This document shows positions 37,101 to 46,179 of a stretch of DNA of 64,000 nt, piece by piece (positions within the stretch are counted from its first letter, which is position 1; every line of letters begins with the position of its first letter). The position numbers and the translations under genes were made by a program. A model generated the notes under the pieces. That model had not been told where the DNA came from. It saw nothing but the letters and a program-made list of their open reading frames with translations, and did no database searches. The stretch lies in contig NZ_FUZQ01000001.1 of assembly GCF_900167525.1 (NCBI RefSeq), positions 62,001-126,000 on the forward strand. The letters are read 5' to 3'. The stretch comes from Krasilnikoviella flava (GTDB lineage Bacteria; Actinomycetota; Actinomycetes; Actinomycetales; Cellulomonadaceae).

Positions 37101-39140
37101 TCAGCCGGGCGCCGGGCGGCGCGGTTCGCGCAGGACGCGCACGCCGCCCGCGGCCACGACCGTCAGAGGTCCGACGTCCGCCCCGGACAGCAGGTCGTAC
37201 CCGGCGGCGGCGACCTTCTGGTCGTCGTCCGTGTGGTTGAGCAGGAAGAGGTAGGAGCGGTCGTCGCGCCGGCGGCGCACCGCCTCCAGCCCGGGCGCCG
37301 CCTCGAGCACGCGCGGGACGCCCGACTCGGCCAGGAGGTGGTCGACGACGCGGCCGACGCCGTCGGCGCCGAGCGCGGCGGAGACGTACCAGGCGGACCC
37401 GCCGCCGTGCCGCCGCCGTGTCACCGCCGGCCCGCCGGCGAGCGAGCTCGTGGCGTACCGGACCACCGCCTCCGCCCCGTCGAGGTGGACGCGCTCGGTC
37501 CAGTCCGCCGCCTCGCCGCCGTCGTCCAGGCCGACGGCCTGCCCGTCCTGGAGCGGGTAGAACTCGTCGCTCCAGGCGCCGAGCAGGTCGGCGAACGCGC
37601 CGGGGAAGCCGCCCGTGCGGACCTGGCCGTGCGCGTCGCAGACCCCGGACAGGTAGGTGACCAGCACGGTGCCGCCACGAGCGACGACGGCGGAGACCCG
37701 GGCCGCCGTGTCGTCGTCGACGACCATCAGCGTGGGGACGACGACGAGGTCGTAGCCGTCCAGCGCCGTGCCCGGCGGCACGACGTCGCACAGCACCTGC
37801 CGGTCCCACAGGGCCCGGTGCCACGCGCCGAGCTCCCGCCCGTAGGACAGCTCGCGGTGCGGCATCAGGCCGTGCTGGAGGGCCCAGCCCGCGGCGTCGT
37901 CGACGATCATCGCGGCGCGCGCGGGCTCGACGGCGGTGCCGGCGACCTCCTGGAGCGCGCGCAGGTGCCCGCCGAGCTCCACGACCTCCTGCCACACGCG
38001 CGAACGGGTGCCGGCGTGCGGCAGCATCGCGGAGTGGAACTGCTCGGCGCCGGCCCGCGACGCGCGCCACTGGAAGAACATCGCGCCGTCCGAGCCTCGG
38101 GCCACGTGCCCGAGCGAGTGGCGCACGATCTCCCCGGGATCCTTGGCGCGGTTGCGCCGCTGCCAGCTCGGGCCGCCGGTCGAGCTCTCCATCAGCAGCC
38201 ACGGCCGCCCCGGGGACATGCCGCGCATCCGGTCCGCGGCGAGGGCGAGGTCGTGCTCACGGACACCGGCGGGGAGGTCGCCGACCAGCGTGTAGTGGTC
38301 GTTGGCGACGACGGCCGTGTGCGGGGCCCACGACGCGTAGTCCACGACCTGCGCCCCGGCACCGACCATGAGGTTGGTCGTGACGGGCACGGCGGAGTGC
38401 CGCTCGAGGACCTCCTTCTCCGCCAGGTAGTGCGCCAGCAGCGCGTCGGAGGAGTAGCGCTCGAAGTCCAGGAAGAGCCCGGGGTTGGGGGCACCGTGCC
38501 GCCCGCGCGGCGGCATGATCTCCTCCCAGGCCCCGTACCGGTGCCCCCACTGCGCCGTGCCCCAGGCCGCGTTCACGGCCTCGAGGCTGCCGTGCCGGGC
38601 GTGCAGCCAGCGCCGGAACCCCGCCGCGGAGTCGTCGCAGTAGCAGCGCGCGTTGCCGCCGCCGAGCTCGTTGCCGACGTGCCACAGGCGCACGGCCGGG
38701 TGGTCCCCGTACCGGCGGGCCAGGGCGTCGACGTGCCGCAACGCGTACCGGCGGTACACCTCCGACTCGGGGCACCAGGCGTTGCGCCCGCCGGCCGGCT
38801 CGCGGTACCCGTCGGCGAGCACCGGGGCGATGCCGGGGTGCGCGGTGAGCAGCCAGCTCGGCGGCGCCGCGGTGGGGGTGGCCAGGTCCACGGCGATCCC
38901 GTGCGCGTGCAGCAGCCCGATCGCGTCGTCCAGCCACGACCAGTCCCGCACGTCGTCCGCGACCTCGACGGTGCCCCACGCGAAGACGCCGAGCGTCACG
39001 AGGTTGACCCCCGCCTCGGCCATCAGGCGCACGTCGTCGTCCCAGACCACGCGCGGCCACTGCTCGGGGTTGTAGTCGCCGCCGTACGACAGCCCGTCCG
39101 TCGGCCACGGCGCCGTCGCCCCGGGCGTGGCGGCCGTCAC
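37101..39140 (-). CDS. Beta-galactosidase (GH42)
   Basis: Cytoplasmic exo-galactosidase of 679 residues. It starts soon before GLSYGGDYNPEQWP, the family's N-terminal signature. The acid/base Glu is in HVGNELGG (about residue 155) and the nucleophile Glu in LLMESSTGG (about 315). A glutamine-amidotransferase-like trimerisation domain and a short beta domain follow. The GTG start at 39140 overlaps the stop of the upstream ATPase gene (GTGA), which is better supported than starts further upstream. It would act on galactose-containing oligosaccharides imported by the adjacent transporter. Confidence 0.93.
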   Translation of the reverse strand: MTAATPGATAPWPTDGLSYGGDYNPEQWPRVVWDDDVRLMAEAGVNLVTLGVFAWGTVEVADDVRDWSWLDDAIGLLHAHGIAVDLATPTAAPPSWLLTAHPGIAPVLADGYREPAGGRNAWCPESEVYRRYALRHVDALARRYGDHPAVRLWHVGNELGGGNARCYCDDSAAGFRRWLHARHGSLEAVNAAWGTAQWGHRYGAWEEIMPPRGRHGAPNPGLFLDFERYSSDALLAHYLAEKEVLERHSAVPVTTNLMVGAGAQVVDYASWAPHTAVVANDHYTLVGDLPAGVREHDLALAADRMRGMSPGRPWLLMESSTGGPSWQRRNRAKDPGEIVRHSLGHVARGSDGAMFFQWRASRAGAEQFHSAMLPHAGTRSRVWQEVVELGGHLRALQEVAGTAVEPARAAMIVDDAAGWALQHGLMPHRELSYGRELGAWHRALWDRQVLCDVVPPGTALDGYDLVVVPTLMVVDDDTAARVSAVVARGGTVLVTYLSGVCDAHGQVRTGGFPGAFADLLGAWSDEFYPLQDGQAVGLDDGGEAADWTERVHLDGAEAVVRYATSSLAGGPAVTRRRHGGGSAWYVSAALGADGVGRVVDHLLAESGVPRVLEAAPGLEAVRRRRDDRSYLFLLNHTDDDQKVAAAGYDLLSGADVGPLTVVAAGGVRVLREPRRPAPG

Positions 39141-40063
39141 GACACGCTCCGCGGGGCGGCCTCGCGCCGCGCCCGGGCCGCCGGGACGCCCGCCTCCTGC
39201 CACTCGCCCACGAAGTGGTCGAAGCACACGCTGTTGTCGATCGCGCCGCGGTCCGTCCCCTCCTGGGTGAGCGTCACCCGGTCGACCCGCTCGGGGTCGG
39301 GCGCCGCCATCGCCAGGAGCTTGGTGTAGTCGTGGTGCGGGTCGAGGATGACGGCGTCGGCCGGACCGCGCTCGACGACCCGGCCCCGGTACAGCACGAC
39401 GATCTCGTCCGAGAAGTGCCGGGCCGTGGCGAGGTCGTGCGTGATGTACAGGACTGCCAGGCGGTCCTCGCGCTGCAGGCGGCCGAGCAGGTTGAGGACG
39501 CCGAGCCGGATCGACACGTCCAGCATCGACACGGGCTCGTCGGCGATGAGCACCTGGGCGCCCGGGGCGAGCGCGCGGGCGATGGCGACGCGCTGGCGCT
39601 GGCCCCCGGACAGCTCGTGGGGCCGGCGCGAGGTGAGGTCCTCGGCGGGCGTGAGGTTGACCCGCTCGAGCATCTCGACCACCCGCTCGTGGGTCTCGGT
39701 CGCCGTGTGCGTGCGCTGGTGGATCCGCAGCGGGCGGGCGATGTGGTGCTCGATCGAGTGGAACGGGTTGAGCGACGCGAACGGGTCCTGGAAGACCATC
39801 TGCACCTGACGCCGGTAGAGCGACCCCTGGACCGGGGTGTCGTCGTCGAGGCGCACGTCGACCGTGCCCGACGTCGGCTTCTCCATGCGCGTGAGGATCT
39901 TCGCGATCGTCGACTTGCCGGAGCCCGACTCCCCCACGAGGGCGACGGTGCGGCCGGGGACCAGGTCAAGGCTCACATGGTCGACGGCGCGCAGCCGCGA
40001 CCGCCGCAGCCCCGAGCGGATCGAGTAGTCCTTGACCAGGTCGGACACGTGGACGCGGGTCAT
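39137..40063 (-). CDS. Oligosaccharide/peptide-type ABC transporter, ATPase subunit 2 (OppF/DppF-like)
   Basis: A 308-residue ATPase. Walker A is GESGSGKST (about residue 45), the Q-loop is in [12 protein letters not shown], the signature [15 protein letters not shown], Walker [12 protein letters not shown], and the switch His is in [12 protein letters not shown]-terminal tail of about 40 residues is typical of the dipeptide group. ATGA overlaps join it to the other ATPase upstream and GTGA to the GH42 gene downstream. Context makes oligosaccharides likelier cargo than peptides. Confidence 0.92.
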   Translation of the reverse strand: MTRVHVSDLVKDYSIRSGLRRSRLRAVDHVSLDLVPGRTVALVGESGSGKSTIAKILTRMEKPTSGTVDVRLDDDTPVQGSLYRRQVQMVFQDPFASLNPFHSIEHHIARPLRIHQRTHTATETHERVVEMLERVNLTPAEDLTSRRPHELSGGQRQRVAIARALAPGAQVLIADEPVSMLDVSIRLGVLNLLGRLQREDRLAVLYITHDLATARHFSDEIVVLYRGRVVERGPADAVILDPHHDYTKLLAMAAPDPERVDRVTLTQEGTDRGAIDNSVCFDHFVGEWQEAGVPAARARREAAPRSVS

Positions 40064-40986
40064 GCTCGGTCCTCCTCGGGGACGCCGGCGGGCTCGGCGA
40101 AGTCGTCGACGCCGCTGCGGATGAAGCCGCCCCGCTCCCCCGACAGGCTCGGGAACGAGCCCAGCAGCTTGCGGGTGTACGGGTGGCGCGCGTCTCGGTA
40201 CAGGCGCTGGGCGGTGTCGAGCTCGACGATCTCGCCCTCGAGCATGACCGCGATGCGGTCGCTGATCTCCAGGAGCAGCGGCAGGTCGTGGGTGATGAAC
40301 ACGACCGCGAAGTCGAGCTCGTCGCGCAGGCGCACGATCTCGCGCAGGATGTCGCGCTGGACGACGACGTCGAGCGCCGTCGTCGGCTCGTCCATGATCA
40401 TGATCTGCGGCTCGAGCAGCATCGCCATCGCGATCATGACGCGCTGGCGCATGCCGCCCGACAGCTCGTGCGCGTACGAGCCGAGGCGGCGCGGGTCCAC
40501 CCCGACGCGGGTCAGCACCTCCTCCGACCGCCGCCGCACCTCGGCGCGCGACGTGCGCGGCCGGTGGGCCAGCAGCGTGTCCCGCAGCTGTGCCTTCACG
40601 GTGGTCACGGGGTTGAGGGCGTTCATCGCGCCCTGGAACACCATCGACAGCTTGTCCCAGCGGAACGCCCGCAGCGCGGAGTCCTCCAGGGCGAGCACGT
40701 CCACGTCGGAGCCGTCGCGGTCGTGGAAGGTGATGCTCCCCGACGCGATCCGTGCCGGCGGGCGGTGCAGCCGGTTGACCGCGTAGGCGAGCGTCGTCTT
40801 GCCGCAGCCGGACTCCCCGGCCAGGCCGAGGATCTCGCCGCGGTGCAGGGTCAGGCTCGCGTCCTTCACGGCGGTGACGGGCCGTTCGACCTCGTAGACC
40901 ACCGTGAGGTCGGAGACGGTGAGCACCGGCTCCGTCCGGCCACCGCGGGCGGTGGTCCCCTCGTCCTGCAGCAGGGTGGTCGTCAT
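40060..40986 (-). CDS. Oligosaccharide/peptide-type ABC transporter, ATPase subunit 1 (OppD/DppD-like)
   Basis: A 308-residue ATPase. Walker A is GESGCGKTT, the Q-loop segment MVFQGAMNALNP is characteristic of OppD-type subunits, the signature is LSGGMRQRVMIAMAM, Walker B IMDEPTTALD and the switch His is in THDLPLL. The C-terminus carries the HPYTRKLL element of the dipeptide family. The ATG overlaps the stop of the permease gene (ATGA). It forms a heterodimer with subunit 2. Confidence 0.93.
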   Translation of the reverse strand: MTTTLLQDEGTTARGGRTEPVLTVSDLTVVYEVERPVTAVKDASLTLHRGEILGLAGESGCGKTTLAYAVNRLHRPPARIASGSITFHDRDGSDVDVLALEDSALRAFRWDKLSMVFQGAMNALNPVTTVKAQLRDTLLAHRPRTSRAEVRRRSEEVLTRVGVDPRRLGSYAHELSGGMRQRVMIAMAMLLEPQIMIMDEPTTALDVVVQRDILREIVRLRDELDFAVVFITHDLPLLLEISDRIAVMLEGEIVELDTAQRLYRDARHPYTRKLLGSFPSLSGERGGFIRSGVDDFAEPAGVPEEDRA

Positions 40987-42047
40987 CGCGTGGACACCTC
41001 CTTCGCGCGGTCCGCACGGACCGCGTCGGGCTCCTGCGGGCGCGACCGGCGGGTCGCGCGAGCCAGCTCGCGCTCGAGGCGGGCGGCCTTGCGGGCCCGC
41101 TTGCGGTGCTGGCGCAGGTTCTTGAGCTTGGGGTTGATGATCTCGTCGATCGAGAAGTTGATGAGCGACAGACCCATGCCGAACAGCGCGATCATCAGGC
41201 CCGGCGGCACGAACCACCACCATGCCCCGAGCGAGAGCGCGAAGCCGTTCTGCGCGTAGAAGAGCATCGTGCCGAGGGTCGCGGAGTTGGACGCCCCCAG
41301 CCCGATGAACGACAGCCCGGCCTCGCCGAGGATCGCCGCGATGACCGCGAAGACGAACTGCGAGGCGATGACGGGCAGCAGGTTCGGGAGGATCTCCACC
41401 ACGATGACGCGCCACGGCTTCTCGCCCGAGACCTTCGACGCCGCCACGTAGTCGCGGTGGCGCACCGAGAGGGTCTGGGCGCGCAGCACCCGCGCCGACG
41501 CGGCCCAGCTCGTCACCGCCAGCACGACGGCGATCGTCCACAGTCCGCGGCTCTCGCGCGGCACGAAGCCGGAGATGACGATCACGAGCGGCAGCCCGGG
41601 GATCACCAGGAAGACGTTCGAGAGCAGCGAGAACGCCTCGTCGGCGAAGCCGCCGCGGTAGGCGCCGTAGATGCCGAAGAACGCGGACAGGGCGGTGGCC
41701 AGGACGCCGACCAGCAGGCCGATCTGCAGCGACCCGCGCGTGGCGTACGCGAGCTGCGCGAGCACGTCCTGGCCGGTCTGGGTGGTCCCGAGCAGGAAGT
41801 CGCCCGAGGGTGGCGTCAGGCCGATGTCGCGGATCTGCCGCGGGTCGCCCACCAGGTAGGGGCCGAAGATGCCGAAGAGCGTGATGGCTCCCACCAGCAC
41901 GAGGCCGATCACCAGCCAGGGAGTCATCGTGGGCAGCAGCATGCGCCAGCCGGAGCGCGGCGCGTCGCCGGCCCGGTCGCGCGCGACCTCCGCGGCCTCG
42001 GTCTCGTCCACGAGGGACGGTTCGTTCGCAGGACTCAGGTTCGTCAT
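40983..42047 (-). CDS. ABC transporter permease (OppC/DppC-like)
   Basis: A 354-residue inner-membrane permease with about six helices. The loop that contacts the ATPase is recognisable (DYVAASKVSGEKPWRVIVVEILPN), as is the family sequence LLGTTQTGQDVLAQLAYATR. It has a polar N-terminal 35 residues and an unusually long, highly basic C-terminal tail of about 50 residues (KLKNLRQHRKRARKAARLER). AAGGAGG precedes the ATG. Confidence 0.92.
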   Translation of the reverse strand: MTNLSPANEPSLVDETEAAEVARDRAGDAPRSGWRMLLPTMTPWLVIGLVLVGAITLFGIFGPYLVGDPRQIRDIGLTPPSGDFLLGTTQTGQDVLAQLAYATRGSLQIGLLVGVLATALSAFFGIYGAYRGGFADEAFSLLSNVFLVIPGLPLVIVISGFVPRESRGLWTIAVVLAVTSWAASARVLRAQTLSVRHRDYVAASKVSGEKPWRVIVVEILPNLLPVIASQFVFAVIAAILGEAGLSFIGLGASNSATLGTMLFYAQNGFALSLGAWWWFVPPGLMIALFGMGLSLINFSIDEIINPKLKNLRQHRKRARKAARLERELARATRRSRPQEPDAVRADRAKEVSTR

Positions 42048-42060
42048 GACGGGGCCTCCT

Positions 42061-43050
42061 TCAGGACCGGGCTCGGGTGCGCGGGTCGATCAGGCCGTAC
42101 AGCATGTCGACCACGAGGTTCGCGCCGAGCACGGCGAGCGTGATGACGAGGAACAGCCCCTGCATGAGCGCGTAGTCGTTGTTGGTCACGGCCCCCAGGA
42201 GCCGTCCGCCGATGCCGGGGTAGGAGAACACCTGCTCGGTGATCACCGAGCCCGAGACCACGAAGCCCAGCGAGATCGCGAAGCCGGCGACCGACGGCAG
42301 CACGGCGTTGCGCGAGGCGTACGAGCGCAGCACCTTGCGCGGGGACAGGCCCTTGGCCTCGGCGGTGAGGACGTAGTCCTCGGACAGGGTGGAGACCATC
42401 ATGTTGCGCATCCCGAGCAGCCAGCCGCCGACGGAGGCCAGCACGATCGTCAGCGCCGGCAGGGCGCCGTAGTGGATCGCGGAGGCGATGAACTCGGCGT
42501 TCCACCCCGGGTCCAGGACGACGTCGTAGCCACCCTGCAGCGGGAACCAGCCGAGCACCCGGGCGAGGAAGTACGCCAGGATCAGCGCCAGCCAGAAGTA
42601 GGGCACGGCCGCCAGCAGCGTCGTCGCCGGGATCAGCGAGTCCAGCCAGGTCCCGGGCTTCCACCCGACGAAGGCCCCCAGCGTCACGCCCAGGACGGCC
42701 GCCATGACGGTGGCGATGCCGACGAGGACCACCGTCCACGGCAGCGACTGCGCGATGACGTCGGTGACCTGTGCCGGGTAGTAGCTGACCGACACGCCGA
42801 GATCGCCGTGCAGCAGGTTGTTCAGGTAGTCGACGTACTGGTTCCACAGCGGTTGGGAGTCGTCGCCCCCGAGGAGGAGCGCGTACGCCTCACGGGTCTC
42901 GGGCGTCACGGTCCCGCCGCGCTGCTGCAGCTTGGCGAGCAGGATGTCGACCGGGTTGCCCGGCAGGAGCCGGGGGATCGCGAAGTTCAACGTCAGCGCG
43001 GCCCACAACGCCACGACGTAGAAGCCCATCTTGCGCAGGAAGTAGTTCAC
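42061..43050 (-). CDS. ABC transporter permease (OppB/DppB-like)
   Basis: A 329-residue permease. It has the N-terminal FYVVALWAALTLNFAIPRLLPG that starts many DppB-like proteins, about six helices, and the ATPase-contact segment EDYVLTAEAKGLSPRKVL followed by YASRNAVLP. The GTG start is 39 bases after the binding-protein gene. With OppC-like it forms the transmembrane channel. Confidence 0.93.
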   Translation of the reverse strand: MNYFLRKMGFYVVALWAALTLNFAIPRLLPGNPVDILLAKLQQRGGTVTPETREAYALLLGGDDSQPLWNQYVDYLNNLLHGDLGVSVSYYPAQVTDVIAQSLPWTVVLVGIATVMAAVLGVTLGAFVGWKPGTWLDSLIPATTLLAAVPYFWLALILAYFLARVLGWFPLQGGYDVVLDPGWNAEFIASAIHYGALPALTIVLASVGGWLLGMRNMMVSTLSEDYVLTAEAKGLSPRKVLRSYASRNAVLPSVAGFAISLGFVVSGSVITEQVFSYPGIGGRLLGAVTNNDYALMQGLFLVITLAVLGANLVVDMLYGLIDPRTRARS

Positions 43051-43089
43051 GGCAGGGTGCTTTCCTCGGGGACGACGACTCGGGACATG

Positions 43090-44784
43090 TCAGCCGGCCG
43101 GCTGGATCTTCTTGAAGATCTCGGCCGCGTCCATCGCCGACCACACGGCCGGGAAGGCGTAGAGATCGTCGTCGGACGGCCAGCCGCTGAACTTCGCCGT
43201 GTTCCACACGCTGGTGGTGCCGCCGGTGAGGATCGGCACGTACGGCATGTCCTCGAAGACGTGCTCCTGGATCGTGTCGAAGTACGGCTGGCGCGCCGCG
43301 GCGTCGTCGAGCGGCAGCTTGGCGAGCTCGTCGAGCGCCTTGTCGACCTCAGGGTCGGAGTACCGCGAGTAGTTGTTCCCCGCCGACTTGCCGACCTTCG
43401 CCCCCGAGCCGGAGTCGAAGAAGTAGTTGTAGAGGTAGAACGGGTCGGGCGCGGGGCCCTGCCACAGGGAGTCGATGGCGAGCTCGAACTTGCCCGAGCC
43501 CTTCTTCTCCGTCCACTCGTTCCACGACGACTGCGCGGTCTGCAGGTCGATACCGGCCGCCTTCGCCTGGGAGGCCATCGTGTCGAGGGCGGTGATGTAG
43601 TCCGTCCACCCGGTCACGACCTCGACGGTCAGCGTGAGCTTCTCGCCGTCCTTGGCGTAGATGCCGTCGGAGCCCTTCGCCCAGCCGGCGTCCTCGAGCG
43701 CCTGCGCCGCCTTGTCAGGCTCGGCGGCCATCGGGGCCACCTTCTCCGTGACCGCGTCCGAGACGAACGCGTCCTGGCCGGGCGTCAGCGTGAAGACGGG
43801 CGAGATCTCGTTCGCCGTCTCCATGAACGCCAGCTTGTTGAGCTGGGTGCGGTCCATCGCGTAGTACAGCGCCTTGCGGACCGCCGGGTCCGTCTGCGGC
43901 CCCTCGCAGCCCATCTCCGCGCTCGAGCAGGTCGACAGCACCATCTGGTTCTGCCACTGCGTGTACGCGTCGTAGCTCGGGAAGTTCTGGTGCGTGTTCT
44001 GGATGTCGGGGATGGGGCCGGTCTGCCAGTCGACCGTGCCGGCCGCGATCGCGTCGGCACCGGCCTGGTTGCCCGACAGCGACAGGAACCGGATGTTCGT
44101 GAGCGCGGGCGCACCGCCCCAGTAGTCGGGGTTGACCTTGTAGGTGAACGCCTGCGGCTTGAAGTCGTCGAGCAGGTAGGCGCCGGTGCCCACGGGCTTC
44201 TCGATGACGTCCTCGACCGGGTTGACGTCCTTCCACAGGTGCTCGGGGACGATCGGCGTATTCATCACGTCCGGCCCCTTGACGAACGCCGGCTCGTCGA
44301 ACGTGAACGTCACGTGCGTGTCGTCGACGGCCTTCGCGGTGCCGTCGAACCCGCCGCTGTTGATCGACGGGTTGTCCTTGAGGAGCGTGAACGTGAACGC
44401 GACGTCCTTCGCCGTGAACGGCTCGCCGTCGCTCCAGGTGACCCCCTCGCGCAGGGTGACGGACAGCTCGGTGCCGTCGTCGTTCCACGCCTGCTCCGTG
44501 CCGAGCAGCGGCACCGGGTCGCTCACCTCGGCCTTGTTGTAGAAGAACAGGGGCTCGTAGATGGTCCCGAGCCCGCCGATCTTCGAGGGCGAGAACGGGT
44601 TGAAGTTGATCTGGTAGTCCCCGGCCTGGCCCGTGTAGGCGACGAGCGTGCTGTTCGCGCCCCCGTCCGAGCCACCCGGGTTGCCGTTGGAGCCGCCCCC
44701 GGAGCACGCCGCAAGGGCGAGACCGAGGGCCGCGACGCCGGCGAGCACCGTGCCGCGCCGACGGATTCCTGACGTGAGGAACAT
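43090..44784 (-). CDS. Extracellular solute-binding lipoprotein, family 5 (oligosaccharide binding)
   Basis: A 564-residue lipoprotein. A basic N-terminus, a hydrophobic stretch and the lipobox LAACSGG (Cys about residue 27) are followed by a Gly/Ser/Asn linker. Family 5 landmarks include YEPLFFYN, VTWSDGEPFTAKDVAFTF and IVPEHLWKDV. Family 5 proteins bind peptides, nickel or beta-linked oligosaccharides; the surrounding glycosidases favour galacto/manno-oligosaccharides here. ATG 44784 is preceded by AAAGGA. It is the first gene of the operon, behind a promoter with palindromes. Confidence 0.92.
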   Translation of the reverse strand: MFLTSGIRRRGTVLAGVAALGLALAACSGGGSNGNPGGSDGGANSTLVAYTGQAGDYQINFNPFSPSKIGGLGTIYEPLFFYNKAEVSDPVPLLGTEQAWNDDGTELSVTLREGVTWSDGEPFTAKDVAFTFTLLKDNPSINSGGFDGTAKAVDDTHVTFTFDEPAFVKGPDVMNTPIVPEHLWKDVNPVEDVIEKPVGTGAYLLDDFKPQAFTYKVNPDYWGGAPALTNIRFLSLSGNQAGADAIAAGTVDWQTGPIPDIQNTHQNFPSYDAYTQWQNQMVLSTCSSAEMGCEGPQTDPAVRKALYYAMDRTQLNKLAFMETANEISPVFTLTPGQDAFVSDAVTEKVAPMAAEPDKAAQALEDAGWAKGSDGIYAKDGEKLTLTVEVVTGWTDYITALDTMASQAKAAGIDLQTAQSSWNEWTEKKGSGKFELAIDSLWQGPAPDPFYLYNYFFDSGSGAKVGKSAGNNYSRYSDPEVDKALDELAKLPLDDAAARQPYFDTIQEHVFEDMPYVPILTGGTTSVWNTAKFSGWPSDDDLYAFPAVWSAMDAAEIFKKIQPAG

Positions 44785-44843
44785 CTGCGGTCCTTTCTCG
44801 AGCCGGCTCCAGAGCCGGCTGCCAGCGGCGCCGTCGTCGGCGC

Positions 44844-44882
44844 TCGGTGTGTATTCTTGCCACACCGAACTTAACCGGTCAA
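44844..44882 (-). promoter_or_regulatory. Promoter and candidate operators of the sugar-uptake operon
   Basis: On the minus strand TTGACC (44882-44877) and AAGAAT (44858-44853) form a -35/-10 pair with an 18-base spacer. Two palindromes overlap it: TCGGTGTG-N9-CACACCGA (44844-44868, over the -10) and TTAACCGGTCAA (44871-44882, over the -35, one mismatched pair). Both are candidate binding sites for the divergent ROK repressor. Confidence 0.55.
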
Positions 44883-44916
44883 GTGCTCTAGATCACTCGT
44901 CGCGAGGGGGCGATCC

Positions 44917-46179
44917 ATGCTGCTGGACGGCGTCACGCAGGTCGTCTCGTCGCGCCGTCTGCTCGACCTTGTCCGCACCCGCGGCACGATCAGCCGGGTC
45001 GAGCTCGCTCGGCTCTCGGGCCTGACCTCGCCCACCGTGACCCACGTCGTCCGAGGGCTCCTCGACCTCGGCCTGGTGCACGAGACCGGGGTCCAGCAGC
45101 GCGGCCGCGGCCAGCCCCGACGGCTCCTGAGCGTCACGGCCGAGGCCGGGTACGCCGTGGGGATCCAGGTGGACCTGACCACCACCACGGTGGTGGTGGT
45201 CGACTTCGCCGGCGCGACCGTCGCCAGCACCGGGCTGCGGGGTTCCGGGCACCGCTCCCCCGACCGGACGGTCGCGGCGCTGATCGACCACGTCGGCGAC
45301 CTGCTCGCCGGCGCCGGCGTGCCGCGCGACCGCGTGCTCGGCGTCGGGCTCGTGACCCACGGCCCCCAGGACCGCGGCCGGGGCGTGCTCCTCACCGCCC
45401 AGCCCACGCCGGCGTGGGAGGAGTACCCGCTGACGGCGCGGCTCGGCGCCGGGCTCGGGCTGCCCGTGCTGCTGGAGAACGACGCGACCGCCGCGGCCGT
45501 GGGCGAGCTGTGGACCCAGCACCTCGGGACCGAGACCTTCGGCCTCGTCTACATGGCCTCGGGGATCGGCGGGGCCGTCGTGGTGGACGGCGTCGCCTAC
45601 CGGGGACGCGCCTCGAACGCCGTCGAGATCGGGCACGTCCCGCTGCCCGGCGCCCGGGCGTCCTGCGTGTGCGGCAACCGCGGCTGCACCCAGGCCGAGG
45701 CGGGCCCGGCGGCCGTCGTCGCGCGGGCGCTCGCGCACGGCGAGCCCGCCCGCCGATGGGGCGTGCACGGGCGGTCCGAGGACACGCTCGCCGACTTCGA
45801 ACGCGTGGCCCGCGCCTGGCGAGGAGGCGACCCGGACGCCGCCGACCTGCTCGCCCGTTCCGCGCAGCGCGTCGGCCAGGCAGCCACCGTGCTCGTCAAC
45901 CTCTTCGACGTGGACACGGTGCTGCTCGCCGGCCCCGCGTTCGCGACGGCCGGGCCGCTCTACCGCCGGGTCGTCGCCGCCGCCCTCGAGAAGCACGCGC
46001 TCGGCCGCACCCTCAGCCCGCCCCGGGTCGAGCTGTCCGGCCAGGTCGCCACCGTCGCTGCCGTCGGCGGCGCCCTGACCGTGCTGCGCGGCACGCCCGA
46101 CACCACCGTCCCCGTGGGCGGGCCGGGCACGAGGCCCCGGCTGCCCGACGACCACCCCGCAACGATCGGAGCCCTGTGA
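44917..46179 (+). CDS. ROK-family transcriptional repressor
   Basis: A 420-residue regulator. The N-terminal winged helix (about 10-65) contains GTISRVELARLSGLTSPTVTHVVRGLLDLGLV. The ROK domain follows, with ENDATAAAVGELW and the zinc-binding cluster region CVCGNRGCTQAEAG (three Cys; the upstream His is in EIGHVPLPG). Regulators of this type respond to a sugar or sugar phosphate. The gene is divergent from the transporter operon with shared operators and is coupled by GTGA to the alpha-galactosidase gene, so it likely controls both. Confidence 0.92.
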   Translation: MLLDGVTQVVSSRRLLDLVRTRGTISRVELARLSGLTSPTVTHVVRGLLDLGLVHETGVQQRGRGQPRRLLSVTAEAGYAVGIQVDLTTTTVVVVDFAGATVASTGLRGSGHRSPDRTVAALIDHVGDLLAGAGVPRDRVLGVGLVTHGPQDRGRGVLLTAQPTPAWEEYPLTARLGAGLGLPVLLENDATAAAVGELWTQHLGTETFGLVYMASGIGGAVVVDGVAYRGRASNAVEIGHVPLPGARASCVCGNRGCTQAEAGPAAVVARALAHGEPARRWGVHGRSEDTLADFERVARAWRGGDPDAADLLARSAQRVGQAATVLVNLFDVDTVLLAGPAFATAGPLYRRVVAAALEKHALGRTLSPPRVELSGQVATVAAVGGALTVLRGTPDTTVPVGGPGTRPRLPDDHPATIGAL

